Below are positions 10,901 through 17,692 of a DNA stretch of 38,954 nt, in pieces. Positions within the stretch are counted from its first letter, which is position 1; every line of letters begins with the position of its first letter. The position numbers and the translations under genes are program-made. The stretch is from JADKBO01 sp037968395 (GTDB lineage: Bacteria; Bacteroidota; Bacteroidia; Chitinophagales; Saprospiraceae), in assembly GCA_037968395.1 (NCBI GenBank), contig JBBKVK010000164.1, positions 1-38,954 on the forward strand. The letters run 5' to 3'. Under the pieces are notes generated by a model. That model saw only the letters and a list, made by a program, of their open reading frames with translations, ran no database searches and was not told the DNA's origin.

Positions 10901-13853
10901 GCTCTACTATTTTATAATCTATAACTGCATTAGATTTTATGTCTAACCATCCTTCTTTTAGTATGTCACTACCTCTTGTCAATATATAATAAGAGTGTAC
11001 TTTAGAGTCACTTGTGCCTATGGTGGCTTTAAGTGATTCTGAGGGCTGGAAGCTGTTAGCATTTAGATCAGTAAACAGTAATTGTGTTTTAGGATAAAAA
11101 CCATTTTTACTATCTTTGACAACTAAATAAGAAGTTGCTTTAACCTCCGTGTTTTTACTGTCTTTAGCTGTAGCTTTAATCAAGTACACTCCAACTTCAA
11201 GTTTATTTAATGATATATCTTGACCACTGGTAAAGGCACCAGTTTGTATTAATTTGCCCTCCTTCCAATTTTGGTATGGATTACTGTTGTTGTAGTATCT
11301 ATTATTGTCCTCATTTATTGATTCTTCTTCGGCTTTTATCAAGTTAATAATTTGATAACTTCCTTTTATAGTCTGCTTAGATCCTTCAGAATTTAAAGCA
11401 TAGATCTGCATGTGGCTTTTACCATCCTTCAAATCTATTTCTTCTTCATTATCAATATCCAATCTAAAGTCTGTGTCTAAAAGAGAAACATACTTTGTAG
11501 CCTGACGAGATTCTCCAGAAGGGTCGACCACATTTACTTCTACAGTATAAGAATACCCAATCCCTCTAATCCCTTCTGTATTTTCTTTTTTTGTGGCAAA
11601 TTCTATTTTATACCCTCCTGAATCATCAGTAGTAGTTTCTCCATTTGTGACCATTTCCTTACCTTGATTGTAAGGGAAATAGTAACAAAATCTTGGGTAG
11701 AATAATTGCCTATATACAGTGTATTCTACTTTGGAATTTGATATGGAATTCCCTGCTAGCCCTAAAGCCTTACCTGTGACCTCAGCTGCATCTCCCAATG
11801 CCAAACCTGGCTTTAAAGTATCAAATTTTACTTCAAAAGTGGGTCGTTTGTATTCTTCTACTTTGATATTTCTAGCGCCATATTTTGTTTGTAAACTATA
11901 AGTACCAGTCAATGCTCCTAGCGGGATAGTAAAGCTTCCATCAATAGAGCCAAAGTTATTTGTGGCGTATTTAGACTTTGCTACTTCTTGATAATTGGCA
12001 TTCCTTAATGTGACTTCTGTTGCTTCATTGACGATAATAGATGGAATATTTTCCGAATCATATTCTAATACCAATCCCTTGAATAAAATTGTTTGGCCAG
12101 GCCTATAAATTGCTCGATCAGTAAATATTTCAATTGACTTTCTACCTTTATTCGCATACGCTCTACGACTATAAATTTGTAGCTGCGGCATGAAATAATC
12201 TTCTCCTTTTTCGATTAATATTTTCAATGACCGATCAGAATTTGGTTGGGCAACAAGCCCTTTTGAGTCTGTTGTGCCATTACCAAATCTTCTTAATATT
12301 TGTTTTCTACTATTGTAATCATATTCTTGATTGTAAAATATAACATTTGCTCCTTTAATTGCTTCTCCAGAATTTCTATTTGCCACTAAAATCCTTACCG
12401 TTTCTGATTTTTGTACATTTACATAAGATAGATTCGTCACCGTAAAACTAAGGTAATTGTCTATGCCACCTTTAGATTTGTCACTCACACATATCACATA
12501 AAAGCCATTGTCTAGAGGTGATATGTTTAACCTATTGGTATGGTTGATGTAAGCAGTATCATTGAGTTTTTCCTCCCACAGTTTAACAGGCTTTTTACCC
12601 GTGAGATAACTTTCTATTTCTCTATCGTTGGTGGTTATAGCATCTACATAATCTTTCTTTTCTAATTTGAAAAGCTTTATTTGTGCTTTGGGCACATTTC
12701 TATAACTAACATTGAGTTTAAAGGCTGTTTTTATAAGATAAGCCTCTTTACCAGCGACACTTATTTCTGATTTTTTTATGCTCTTGCTCAAGTTTTGGCA
12801 CGATATGGCTCCATTAGATTTTGGATAAGCCCTTATCCCTTTTTCACACCATTCTATAGCTTTAAACTTATTGTCAAAGTCGCTTTTTTGGTTGTATGCC
12901 TGTGCAATATTGTATGCTACATTTGAATATTCTTCATTGCCTTTTGCTCGCTGACTTAGCGAGATCAGGGCAGCTAGGTATTTGTCATTTGTAGAATTTC
13001 CTGAAAAATTATTATTTAGATATTCCAGTCGTGACACATCCGTCGTGATGTCAGCTGAGCTTCCATCTTTATGGTTTTTTAACAGGTTTTGATACAATAC
13101 CAATATCTGATATTGTGGGGATAAATTGTCAGGTGTCGATAATGGTAGGTTGACAAACTTATCTTTTGCCGCAAAATAAAGTTCATTATTAACCACAAAC
13201 TTATCCGAAGGGAGTGTAGGGCGTAAGTCTCCTTGACTAAGATAATTAATTACTTTGTCTCCTAACACATCATAGAGTTGGGGCCTTCTAGCCAACCCTG
13301 CTTCATTATATCCTTCTAAAAGAAGCTCTTTAAACTGGCCTGTAGGTAGTAACAATGACTTTGGGTCAGCGACAGATGCAAGATAAAGAGAGTTGATCTT
13401 TTCTATAAAAGACTGAGTACTCATAGTCCTTACATTTGCGTCTTCATCTATTGAGACCTCTGTTCGTTGAGAGATGATGTATCTATTATTATTAAAATAT
13501 TCTAGATAGAACCCTGCTAGATTGGACTGTAATATCTCTTTATATGGCGTTTTGGATTTTGGGATTTCATTTTTATAAATCTCAATTATTTTTTCTACTC
13601 CATCTTCTTCTGTAGTAAGTATTACCTTGCTTTTGTAGAATATCGACTTAGTAAGCTGCAGGTAATTTTCCTCTTTTTGAGCAATATTATAGATGTCTTC
13701 AATTTTTTCTAGAGCGGACTTTGGTAGTTGCTTTTCAATAAGTTGGTCTACCTCTTTCCATGCAGAGGTATAATCAAATTCATTTTGTTGCATGTTCAAT
13801 CCGAATATTGAGAGTAAAAGAATGATTGATGATGATAATATTTTAAGATCCAT
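7950..13853 (-). CDS. Alpha-2-macroglobulin-family protein lacking the thioester (A2M-1)
   Basis: This 1,967-residue exported protein has an N-terminal hydrophobic signal (about residues 5-20), a helical and probably TPR-like region (about 25-400), macroglobulin domains including MG2 at about 565-665 (motif Y-R-P-G-Q-T-I-L-F-K-G), a low-complexity Ala/Glu/Ser-rich segment at about 1138-1200 in the bait position, the A2M domain from about 1195 and a C-terminal MG10-type domain (about 1880-1967, with S-Y-A-P-E-F). In thioester members the next block reads PYxCxEQ; here the equivalent positions are S1428-T-T-A1431, followed by the conserved N-Q-Y-F-A-N-S-L. Cys and Gln are therefore replaced and no thioester can form. 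Bacterial A2Ms trap proteases in the periplasm. The gene is divergent from an ECF sigma gene 226 bases away. The frame is intact, so I treat it as functional. Confidence 0.9.
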   Translation of the reverse strand: MDLKILSSSIILLLSIFGLNMQQNEFDYTSAWKEVDQLIEKQLPKSALEKIEDIYNIAQKEENYLQLTKSIFYKSKVILTTEEDGVEKIIEIYKNEIPKSKTPYKEILQSNLAGFYLEYFNNNRYIISQRTEVSIDEDANVRTMSTQSFIEKINSLYLASVADPKSLLLPTGQFKELLLEGYNEAGLARRPQLYDVLGDKVINYLSQGDLRPTLPSDKFVVNNELYFAAKDKFVNLPLSTPDNLSPQYQILVLYQNLLKNHKDGSSADITTDVSRLEYLNNNFSGNSTNDKYLAALISLSQRAKGNEEYSNVAYNIAQAYNQKSDFDNKFKAIEWCEKGIRAYPKSNGAISCQNLSKSIKKSEISVAGKEAYLIKTAFKLNVSYRNVPKAQIKLFKLEKKDYVDAITTNDREIESYLTGKKPVKLWEEKLNDTAYINHTNRLNISPLDNGFYVICVSDKSKGGIDNYLSFTVTNLSYVNVQKSETVRILVANRNSGEAIKGANVIFYNQEYDYNSRKQILRRFGNGTTDSKGLVAQPNSDRSLKILIEKGEDYFMPQLQIYSRRAYANKGRKSIEIFTDRAIYRPGQTILFKGLVLEYDSENIPSIIVNEATEVTLRNANYQEVAKSKYATNNFGSIDGSFTIPLGALTGTYSLQTKYGARNIKVEEYKRPTFEVKFDTLKPGLALGDAAEVTGKALGLAGNSISNSKVEYTVYRQLFYPRFCYYFPYNQGKEMVTNGETTTDDSGGYKIEFATKKENTEGIRGIGYSYTVEVNVVDPSGESRQATKYVSLLDTDFRLDIDNEEEIDLKDGKSHMQIYALNSEGSKQTIKGSYQIINLIKAEEESINEDNNRYYNNSNPYQNWKEGKLIQTGAFTSGQDISLNKLEVGVYLIKATAKDSKNTEVKATSYLVVKDSKNGFYPKTQLLFTDLNANSFQPSESLKATIGTSDSKVHSYYILTRGSDILKEGWLDIKSNAVIDYKIVEQDRGGLQLMLVAIKDNKPFTKQIQIAVPWTNKDLDIKFESFRDKLEPGQKEQYNITITPKQGKISESEVLMTMYDASLDQFVGHSWKSSFYPSRYQSMMLIPGGFNTIYGYQRRGNNNDYYQEFLPIIFPELQGFEGNRYYGLYNLTPRMLGARSKKSAAHMDGERAEVSMMAEEAIADTEIGAVVSDASNNEATDVLSSAKDDKPVILSPRTNLNETVFFYPTIYTDATGKVTINYTMNDALTKWKLMTLTHTTDLKIGYDERFLTTSKDIMIQPNSPRFIRLGDELWFSARVSNMTNIDKEYDANLSLQNDIKGEIITKYITNKDNTTGIIKANQTIGVAWKLEIPLDADIDIIRYITSVTSGNKSDAEQNYLPVLTNKFLVIETMAMYVNGKQTKTFDFKPLNALNTSGRINKNYTVEYTSNPVWFAIQALPYLKSVNNPSTTALVNQYFANSLGKNIIVKNPLIQQVFDIWRKNGAEALKSSLQKNSELKTMVLEETPWVMDALNEEDQKANIARFFDQNTLANELNAIESKIKERQTSNGGYTWIPGGRDSEHITLYVLETFGKLNKIGITNDALNSEITRALTYSDSRSLERYNKLITQKSNMDKYQPSYFDIYHLNIRSYFENQKIEKSSQIAYDFYTKQSIKYWNNLDVYSQALLGQYLYRLGNSTYKDIRKSLLERSFYSDDLGRYWNTGNGYTWNELPIERHDAIIDFLVEIGEDAHVIDELKIWLLKNKQTNNWKTDKATASAVYTLIEKGSKKQADLKSMENVSISVGGENISENTSSEKGTGYLKKAYKNYELVIANKNITIDNKSDHITWGGVYYQYLDDVSNIKGNTNGPLKITKELYKVVTSSKGEELVPIKDGSTLHPGDQLASRIIIVSDRNMNYIDIKDMRGAGVEPSSTLSKYYWKGGLSYYHSIRDLSDNYFIENLSKGTHVFEQRQRIVHKGKYSSGLATIQSSYAPEFGSNSKGFMIEVN

Positions 13854-14079
13854 TTATTTGTAATTAGTATATTAATAACGTAACATCCTGTCATAAAGGT
13901 ACAAGATACACATCAAATGTTTTAGATGACCAGAGATATAGTTTAGACGTGTTTGATAGTAGGATTTAATGGTTATTTAAGATATTTATGAATTTATTAA
14001 TAGAATAACTATGATAATCATTTGATCTTGTAACCATTTTTGTTTTTTATCCGTATAATTATCCTATTAGACACAATGA

Positions 14080-14622
14080 ATGCAGGCTGACAACGAATTA
14101 GTAGATGGTCTTATTAATAAAGACCCTATCATCATTGGAAGGTTTATCGATCTATTCGGTAGCTTCGTGTATTCAATAGTTTTTAATGTTTGTGGCACCA
14201 AGCAAGACAGTGAAGAGGCTACACAAGATGTAATTCTTAAAGTTTTAAAACACATCGAAAAATACGATTATAGCTCTAGCCTGAAGACTTGGATATACAC
14301 TATAGCTAAAAGGACGGCTATAGATTATAAAAGAAGAATTAAGTACAGCTTAAATATTGATGAAGTATATGATATGAAATCTGAATCCTCTACATCTAAT
14401 ATGTTAGATAAAATGGATGAAAGAAAGATGATAGATGCTCTGCTAACCGAGTTAAAAGAAGATGATAGGGAGTTAGTGGAATTGTACTATTTGCAAGAAC
14501 TGTCAAATGCGGAGATAGCAGAAATAACTGGACTATCTCTGAGCAATATAAAAGTTAAACTATTTAGAGCAAGAAAATTACTTGCTGATAAAATGGATAA
14601 ATACATTGATTATGAAATATAA
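14080..14622 (+). CDS. ECF-type RNA polymerase sigma factor
   Basis: This 180-residue protein has the two-domain plan of ECF sigma-70 factors. Region 2 is at about residues 23-90 (E-E-A-T-Q-D-V-I-L-K-V, then L-K-T-W-I-Y-T-I-A-K-R-T-A-I-D). A linker follows, then region 4 at about 122-172 with a helix-turn-helix (L-S-N-A-E-I-A-E-I-T-G-L-S-L-S-N-I-K-V-K-L-F-R-A-R). The start is ATG at 14080; another ATG at 14076 is out of frame and hits a stop after four codons. The stop codon overlaps the start of the next gene, so the two are translationally coupled. The divergent neighbour, 226 bases away, is A2M-1. The regulon is unknown; envelope stress or control of the adjacent A2M is a reasonable guess only. 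Confidence 0.93.
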   Translation: MQADNELVDGLINKDPIIIGRFIDLFGSFVYSIVFNVCGTKQDSEEATQDVILKVLKHIEKYDYSSSLKTWIYTIAKRTAIDYKRRIKYSLNIDEVYDMKSESSTSNMLDKMDERKMIDALLTELKEDDRELVELYYLQELSNAEIAEITGLSLSNIKVKLFRARKLLADKMDKYIDYEI

Positions 14623-15049
14623 CCTAATTTGGAAAAGTATTGATGCAGAAATATCAAAAGAGGAGAATTCAATTTTAGAAGATTTTCTTGCAGAGAGCCC
14701 AATATATATTGCTGAATATAATAAGGCAAAACAATTGGACGAGATATTGACTACTCACTATAGTCATACAATGGATGACTCATTTCTGTTAAAATTAAAA
14801 AAATTAGTAATTGAAGAATTAGATATTCCGTACATTAATATTAATTATTTTCCTATTATCTTATTTGCTGCAATTTCTGTAATAATAACTGTTGTTTTTG
14901 GTTATTTACCAGCTCATAGACAAATTGATCTTAATATTGAGTTATCAGTGTATCTGCCGTACATTACCATGATTACTTCTGTGTGTTTTGCGGGATTATT
15001 GCTTTTTGGTTTGGATTCGGTCTTGAAATCACGATTCAAAAGAGTATAA
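14612..15049 (+). CDS. Small two-helix membrane protein, probable anti-sigma factor
   Basis: I choose the ATG at 14612, which overlaps the sigma-factor stop by 11 bases and gives 145 residues beginning M-K-Y-N-L-I-W-K-S-I-D-A-E-I-S. An in-frame ATG at 14582 would add ten residues and a longer overlap. The N-terminal half (about 1-75) is charged and soluble (E-E-N-S-I-L-E-D-F-L) and resembles the cytoplasmic sigma-binding part of Bacteroidota anti-sigma factors. Two membrane helices follow at about residues 82-105 and 120-140. There is no large periplasmic FecR-type domain and no zinc-binding HxxxCxxC motif, so the assignment rests on the overlap with the sigma gene and the topology. It could instead be an unrelated membrane protein of the same operon. 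Confidence 0.65.
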   Translation: MKYNLIWKSIDAEISKEENSILEDFLAESPIYIAEYNKAKQLDEILTTHYSHTMDDSFLLKLKKLVIEELDIPYININYFPIILFAAISVIITVVFGYLPAHRQIDLNIELSVYLPYITMITSVCFAGLLLFGLDSVLKSRFKRV

Positions 15050-15151
15050 TTGTTTTTTATTTTATTCTTTTTAATTATTGATAATAAAGGGATTAGGATA
15101 GATTTGTAGTTAGACGTATTGTCTTAAGTTTAAAATATTTGATCTAAAATT

Positions 15152-15180
15152 TTTGGCAATTGAAAAAACTTCTATCTTTG
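15152..15180 (+). promoter_or_regulatory. Bacteroidota-type promoter of tRNA-Phe
   Basis: TTTG at 15152-15155, a 17-base spacer and TATCTTTG at 15173-15180 match the -33 TTTG / -7 TAnnTTTG pattern. The mature tRNA begins 22 bases after the -7 element. Confidence 0.8.
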
Positions 15181-15201
15181 CAACGCTTTACAAAGCAGTA
15201 A

Positions 15202-15274
15202 GGTACCTTAGCTCAGTTGGTAGAGCATCGGACTGAAAATCCGTGTGTCCCCAGTTCAAGTCTGGGAGGTACCA
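15202..15274 (+). tRNA. tRNA-Phe (anticodon GAA)
   Basis: The 73-nt cloverleaf has a perfect 7-bp acceptor stem (GGTACCT with AGGTACC), a D arm GCTC/GAGC with AGTTGGTA loop, an anticodon stem TCGGA/TCCGT around the loop CTGAAAA (anticodon GAA), a 5-base variable loop, a T arm CCCAG/CTGGG with loop TTCAAGT, and discriminator A. The 3' CCA is not encoded; the bases after the discriminator are CAC. The gene stands alone, with its own promoter and terminator and no integrase or attachment-site duplication nearby. Confidence 0.97.
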
Positions 15275-15277
15275 CAA

Positions 15278-15314
15278 AAAAGGCTTTGATTCGAAAGAAT
15301 CAAAGCCTTTTGGT
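15278..15314 (+). terminator. Terminator of tRNA-Phe
   Basis: A perfect 15-bp stem (15278-15292 with 15297-15311) is capped by a GAAA tetraloop and bounded by AAAA and TTTT, so it could act in both directions. It begins four bases after the mature tRNA end. Confidence 0.9.
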
Positions 15315-15475
15315 TTATTAGGGTTTCACTTTTTGGGGATTTTTTATTTTTAAACCCGCTTTATGCATTAGAACTTTGTAATGAGGGCTAAAAGTCCAAT
15401 GTTTTCCATGGATTGAAGAATGATATATTAATTAATTTCAATCCGTAATTGATTCCCTATTACATGATTTAACAA

Positions 15476-16123
15476 TTAACAGTCTTTTTTTAATTTGATG
15501 AGGGCTTCTTTATTTGCTACTTCTAGCGTACTTCCGTCCTTTAGTTTGACTGTAATTGGATAAGACAAATGTGGTCTGTCAGTACTGGTTGGATTATTTT
15601 TTTTCCAGGCTCTCAAAGCATGTCTTAATGCAATTCTACTATCAAAAGCCTTAACTGCTCCATCAGGAAAAACCAATGATAGAGGATAGACTAGTCTAAA
15701 ACAAGGCCTTTTATCATGATGTCCATTTCCAATACATTCTCTTTTTATTTCTTTTAATTCTAATCGAGATTCTATCGTTACCATTGTGCCATCACTGGTA
15801 ATGATATCAATAGGATATACTACTCTAACATTAGGTCTTTTGTCAGGATTATCGGTTTTCCAAGCTATTACTGCTACCTTGATGTCGGCATGTTCATTAA
15901 TTTCTACAATACTTTCATCTGAAAACTGAATTGAGATAGGCCATACTAATTCAAAGCATTCTCCTCCTCCACTTCTTGTTTGTACTTGTATGTCTTCTTG
16001 TGCCTCTATTACTAGGTTTTCTAGTTGTGTATCAGTAATGCTTGATTCCCTCTCACAAGAGTAAAATGTGAATACTCCTAAAAGGAAAATTGCTAATTGA
16101 GCAAAATTAAATTTCTTAGTCAT
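15476..16123 (-). CDS. Lipoprotein with two 75-residue Cys-to-Cys repeats
   Basis: This 215-residue protein has a lipoprotein signal peptide: basic start, hydrophobic core, lipobox F-Y-S-C with Cys23 as the predicted acylated residue. After a polar linker it consists of two tandem units, residues 56-130 and 141-215. Each is exactly 75 residues, each begins C-F-x-L-V-(W/Y)-P and each ends K-(R/K)-(E/D)-C, the second at the very C-terminus. Each unit is itself two beta-rich halves that share V-(W/Y)-P-(I/L) and a D-G/E turn, with A-W-K and N-P-x-x-R-P between them. The flanking cysteines suggest one disulfide per unit. I do not know a named function. Attachment to the outer or inner membrane facing the periplasm or surface is inferred from the lipobox. 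Confidence 0.8.
   Translation of the reverse strand: MTKKFNFAQLAIFLLGVFTFYSCERESSITDTQLENLVIEAQEDIQVQTRSGGGECFELVWPISIQFSDESIVEINEHADIKVAVIAWKTDNPDKRPNVRVVYPIDIITSDGTMVTIESRLELKEIKRECIGNGHHDKRPCFRLVYPLSLVFPDGAVKAFDSRIALRHALRAWKKNNPTSTDRPHLSYPITVKLKDGSTLEVANKEALIKLKKDC
15479..15958 (-). repeat. Two tandem 75-codon units (15734-15958 and 15479-15703)
   Basis: Each 225-base unit encodes a Cys-bounded repeat of the lipoprotein. The two are separated by ten codons (I-G-N-G-H-H-D-K-R-P). The equal length and the repeated C-F-x-L-V-x-P start and basic-acidic-Cys end show that they arose by internal duplication, although they have since diverged considerably. Confidence 0.75.
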
Positions 16124-16424
16124 TTTAAATTATTTTTTAATTGGTGATTATAATAATTGAAGCTTCGACGGTTGGACACTAAAAGATGAATAAGGTTTAA
16201 AACATTTTTATTATCATTTTGACTAAATGAAAAATAAGCGGTCGAAGACCCTATAAACCAAAGGCAATGCCGTTAAACAAAAATGTTGTTTTATAATCTG
16301 ATTGCCTAACTATCCTCAAGAAATATCGTAAAGTTCTAGAGGGTCTGATAATCAATAATTTTCTTAAAAAAAAAGAGCCGCTTAATTAGTTAAGCAGCTC
16401 TTTTAAAATCTTAATTATTTATCC
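16124..16424. other. 301-base intergenic region with hairpin-forming elements
   Basis: The gap lies upstream of the minus-strand repeat lipoprotein and downstream of the minus-strand barrel-protein gene. It holds the barrel gene's terminator (16368-16407) and two spaced inverted repeats that share a junction: GCTTCGAC at 16162-16169 pairs with GTCGAAG at 16241-16247, and AGACCCT at 16246-16252 pairs with AGGGTCT near 16340. A compact GGTC-GAA-GACC hairpin sits at the shared point. No open frame of note and no clear promoter were seen. Confidence 0.4.
16368..16407 (-). terminator. Terminator of the outer-membrane barrel gene
   Basis: AAAAGAGC-C-GCTTAA (16371-16385) pairs with TTAAGC-A-GCTCTTTT (16390-16404), with one mismatch and a four-base loop. 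A and T runs on both sides make it bidirectional. It lies about 20 bases past the stop codon at 16425. Confidence 0.85.
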
Positions 16425-17141
16425 TTAAAACATGATAAACTTAGACCGTTGTCCACATTGTGCGACACCAAAATATCCGATTCCCCAGTTAAGTTCAAAG
16501 ACTATACCTGCAAAAAATGGATTAGTTGATGCTGTTGTTGATACATCAGGAATAGTTGTAATTGGTGCTTGTACTGACCTACCGCTATCACCAACGATGT
16601 CTGTAAATCCATATTCAAATCTTAATCCCAACATACCTGTAAAAGCTCCATCACTTCCTATTACGTTAGCTCCAAAACCTATTACACCAGCAAAGTTTGG
16701 GCTGTTGTATTGTGATTTTACATCTACTCCATCAGAAGTCATTTTACTTAATAATGACATCTTTGGCCCAATTTCGAAATAACCAAGATTTTTATTTGTT
16801 TTATATAATGCGTAAATATCTATGTTGGTAAATTTCATTTCAGGTGCTAATAGACCATCTCCTCTTGTTGCCGTTTCCCAAGTTTGTGTACCGTTAAAGT
16901 ACATACCTTCCAACGCTAATCCTCCATAACTAAAATTCATTCCAACTTTAGCTCCTAAACCAAAACCATTTGTCAAGTTTAATTCATAATTGACATCTTT
17001 ACTATCAGAAATATCAGAGTTTAATAATCCAGTTGCTCCAGCTTGAGCTTTTAACCCAAAATCAAACCATACAATTTTCTTTTGTCCATAAGAAGCAATT
17101 GCAAATAATGTGAATGTAAATAGAAGTATTTTTTTCATCAT
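16425..17141 (-). CDS. Outer-membrane beta-barrel protein (PorT/OmpA-barrel-like)
   Basis: This 238-residue protein has a clear Sec signal (M-M-K-K-I-L-L-F-T-F-T-L-F, cleavage near A-S-Y-G-Q at residue 20). The rest alternates hydrophobic and polar residues with many Gly and aromatic residues (G-L-G-A-K-V-G-M-N-F-S-Y, F-E-I-G-P-K-M-S-L-L, M-L-G-L-R-F-E-Y-G-F), consistent with about eight strands and with the outer-membrane beta-barrel families of Bacteroidota. The tail is odd: after a good closing strand (F-F-A-G-I-V-F-E-L-N-W-G) the protein runs on with C-G-Q-R-S-K before ending in Phe. A -7 promoter element lies upstream at 17195-17202. The specific role is not recognisable. Confidence 0.75.
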   Translation of the reverse strand: MMKKILLFTFTLFAIASYGQKKIVWFDFGLKAQAGATGLLNSDISDSKDVNYELNLTNGFGLGAKVGMNFSYGGLALEGMYFNGTQTWETATRGDGLLAPEMKFTNIDIYALYKTNKNLGYFEIGPKMSLLSKMTSDGVDVKSQYNSPNFAGVIGFGANVIGSDGAFTGMLGLRFEYGFTDIVGDSGRSVQAPITTIPDVSTTASTNPFFAGIVFELNWGIGYFGVAQCGQRSKFIMF

Positions 17142-17194
17142 GTTATTTTAATTTATTGTTGTTTTCATAAAATGTATTCAATAAAAATACACCG

Positions 17195-17202
17195 CAAATT
17201 TA
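17195..17202 (-). promoter_or_regulatory. -7 element (TAAATTTG) upstream of the barrel-protein gene
   Basis: On the minus strand the octamer TAAATTTG fits TAnnTTTG and lies about 53 bases before the ATG. No good -33 TTG was found at the expected spacing, so this is a moderate candidate. Confidence 0.45.
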
Positions 17203-17263
17203 TACAAATATTTGATTATTTAATCCTTGAATAACACTGCAAATGTTTTAGAAGAGGAAAATA

Positions 17264-17686
17264 TTATTTCCATTCATTAAAACCACCCAGCATATTAGAG
17301 GCATTTTTAAATCCCATTTCCTTCATATTACCTAGACAATCTGAACTTCTTCCTCCACTTCTGCAATAGATTAGATATTCTTTATCTTTGTCTAATGCTG
17401 ACATTTTATCATTAAAGTCTGGTGCATAGTAATCTATTTCTAATGCTCCTTCTATTTTGCCTTCAGCTATTTCTCCTGGTGTTCTTACATCAATGATGAT
17501 TAAATCTTTATTAGCTGCTATCATCTTTTTAGCTTCATCAACAGAGACATCTTTAAAAATTGTTACTGCCAATTCTGGACTATTGGCAATTGGTTGGTCT
17601 TGTGAGTTTGACTTACAAGATAATAATGTAAATAGTCCAATAAGAAAGACAGCCAAAAGATTTGTATTATAAGTGTTATTTTTCAT
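17264..17686 (-). CDS. Rhodanese-domain lipoprotein
   Basis: This 140-residue protein begins with a lipoprotein signal peptide (lipobox L-L-S-C, Cys24). A single rhodanese domain covers residues about 45-140, with the CH2A-like I-I-D-V-R-T-P-G-E (about 64-72) and the active-site loop C-R-S-G-G-R-S starting at Cys108. That Cys is the persulfide-carrying residue, so transfer of sulfane sulfur or reduction of a periplasmic substrate is possible. It ends M-L-G-G-F-N-E-W-K, as typical single-domain rhodaneses do. It starts only six bases after the stop codon of the subtilase gene, so both are probably on one transcript. The acceptor substrate is unknown. Confidence 0.9.
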   Translation of the reverse strand: MKNNTYNTNLLAVFLIGLFTLLSCKSNSQDQPIANSPELAVTIFKDVSVDEAKKMIAANKDLIIIDVRTPGEIAEGKIEGALEIDYYAPDFNDKMSALDKDKEYLIYCRSGGRSSDCLGNMKEMGFKNASNMLGGFNEWK

Positions 17687-17692
17687 AAGTAT

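Noticed and set aside
14582..14611. ATG at 14582 as the start of the putative anti-sigma factor
   Set aside because: It would give a 41-base overlap and an extra M-L-I-K-W-I-N-T-L-I leader; the ATG at 14612 gives the usual short overlap. It is not fully excluded.
15202..15314. tRNA-Phe as an integration site for a mobile element
   Set aside because: There is no integrase, no repeated tRNA 3' end and no change in gene character on either side.
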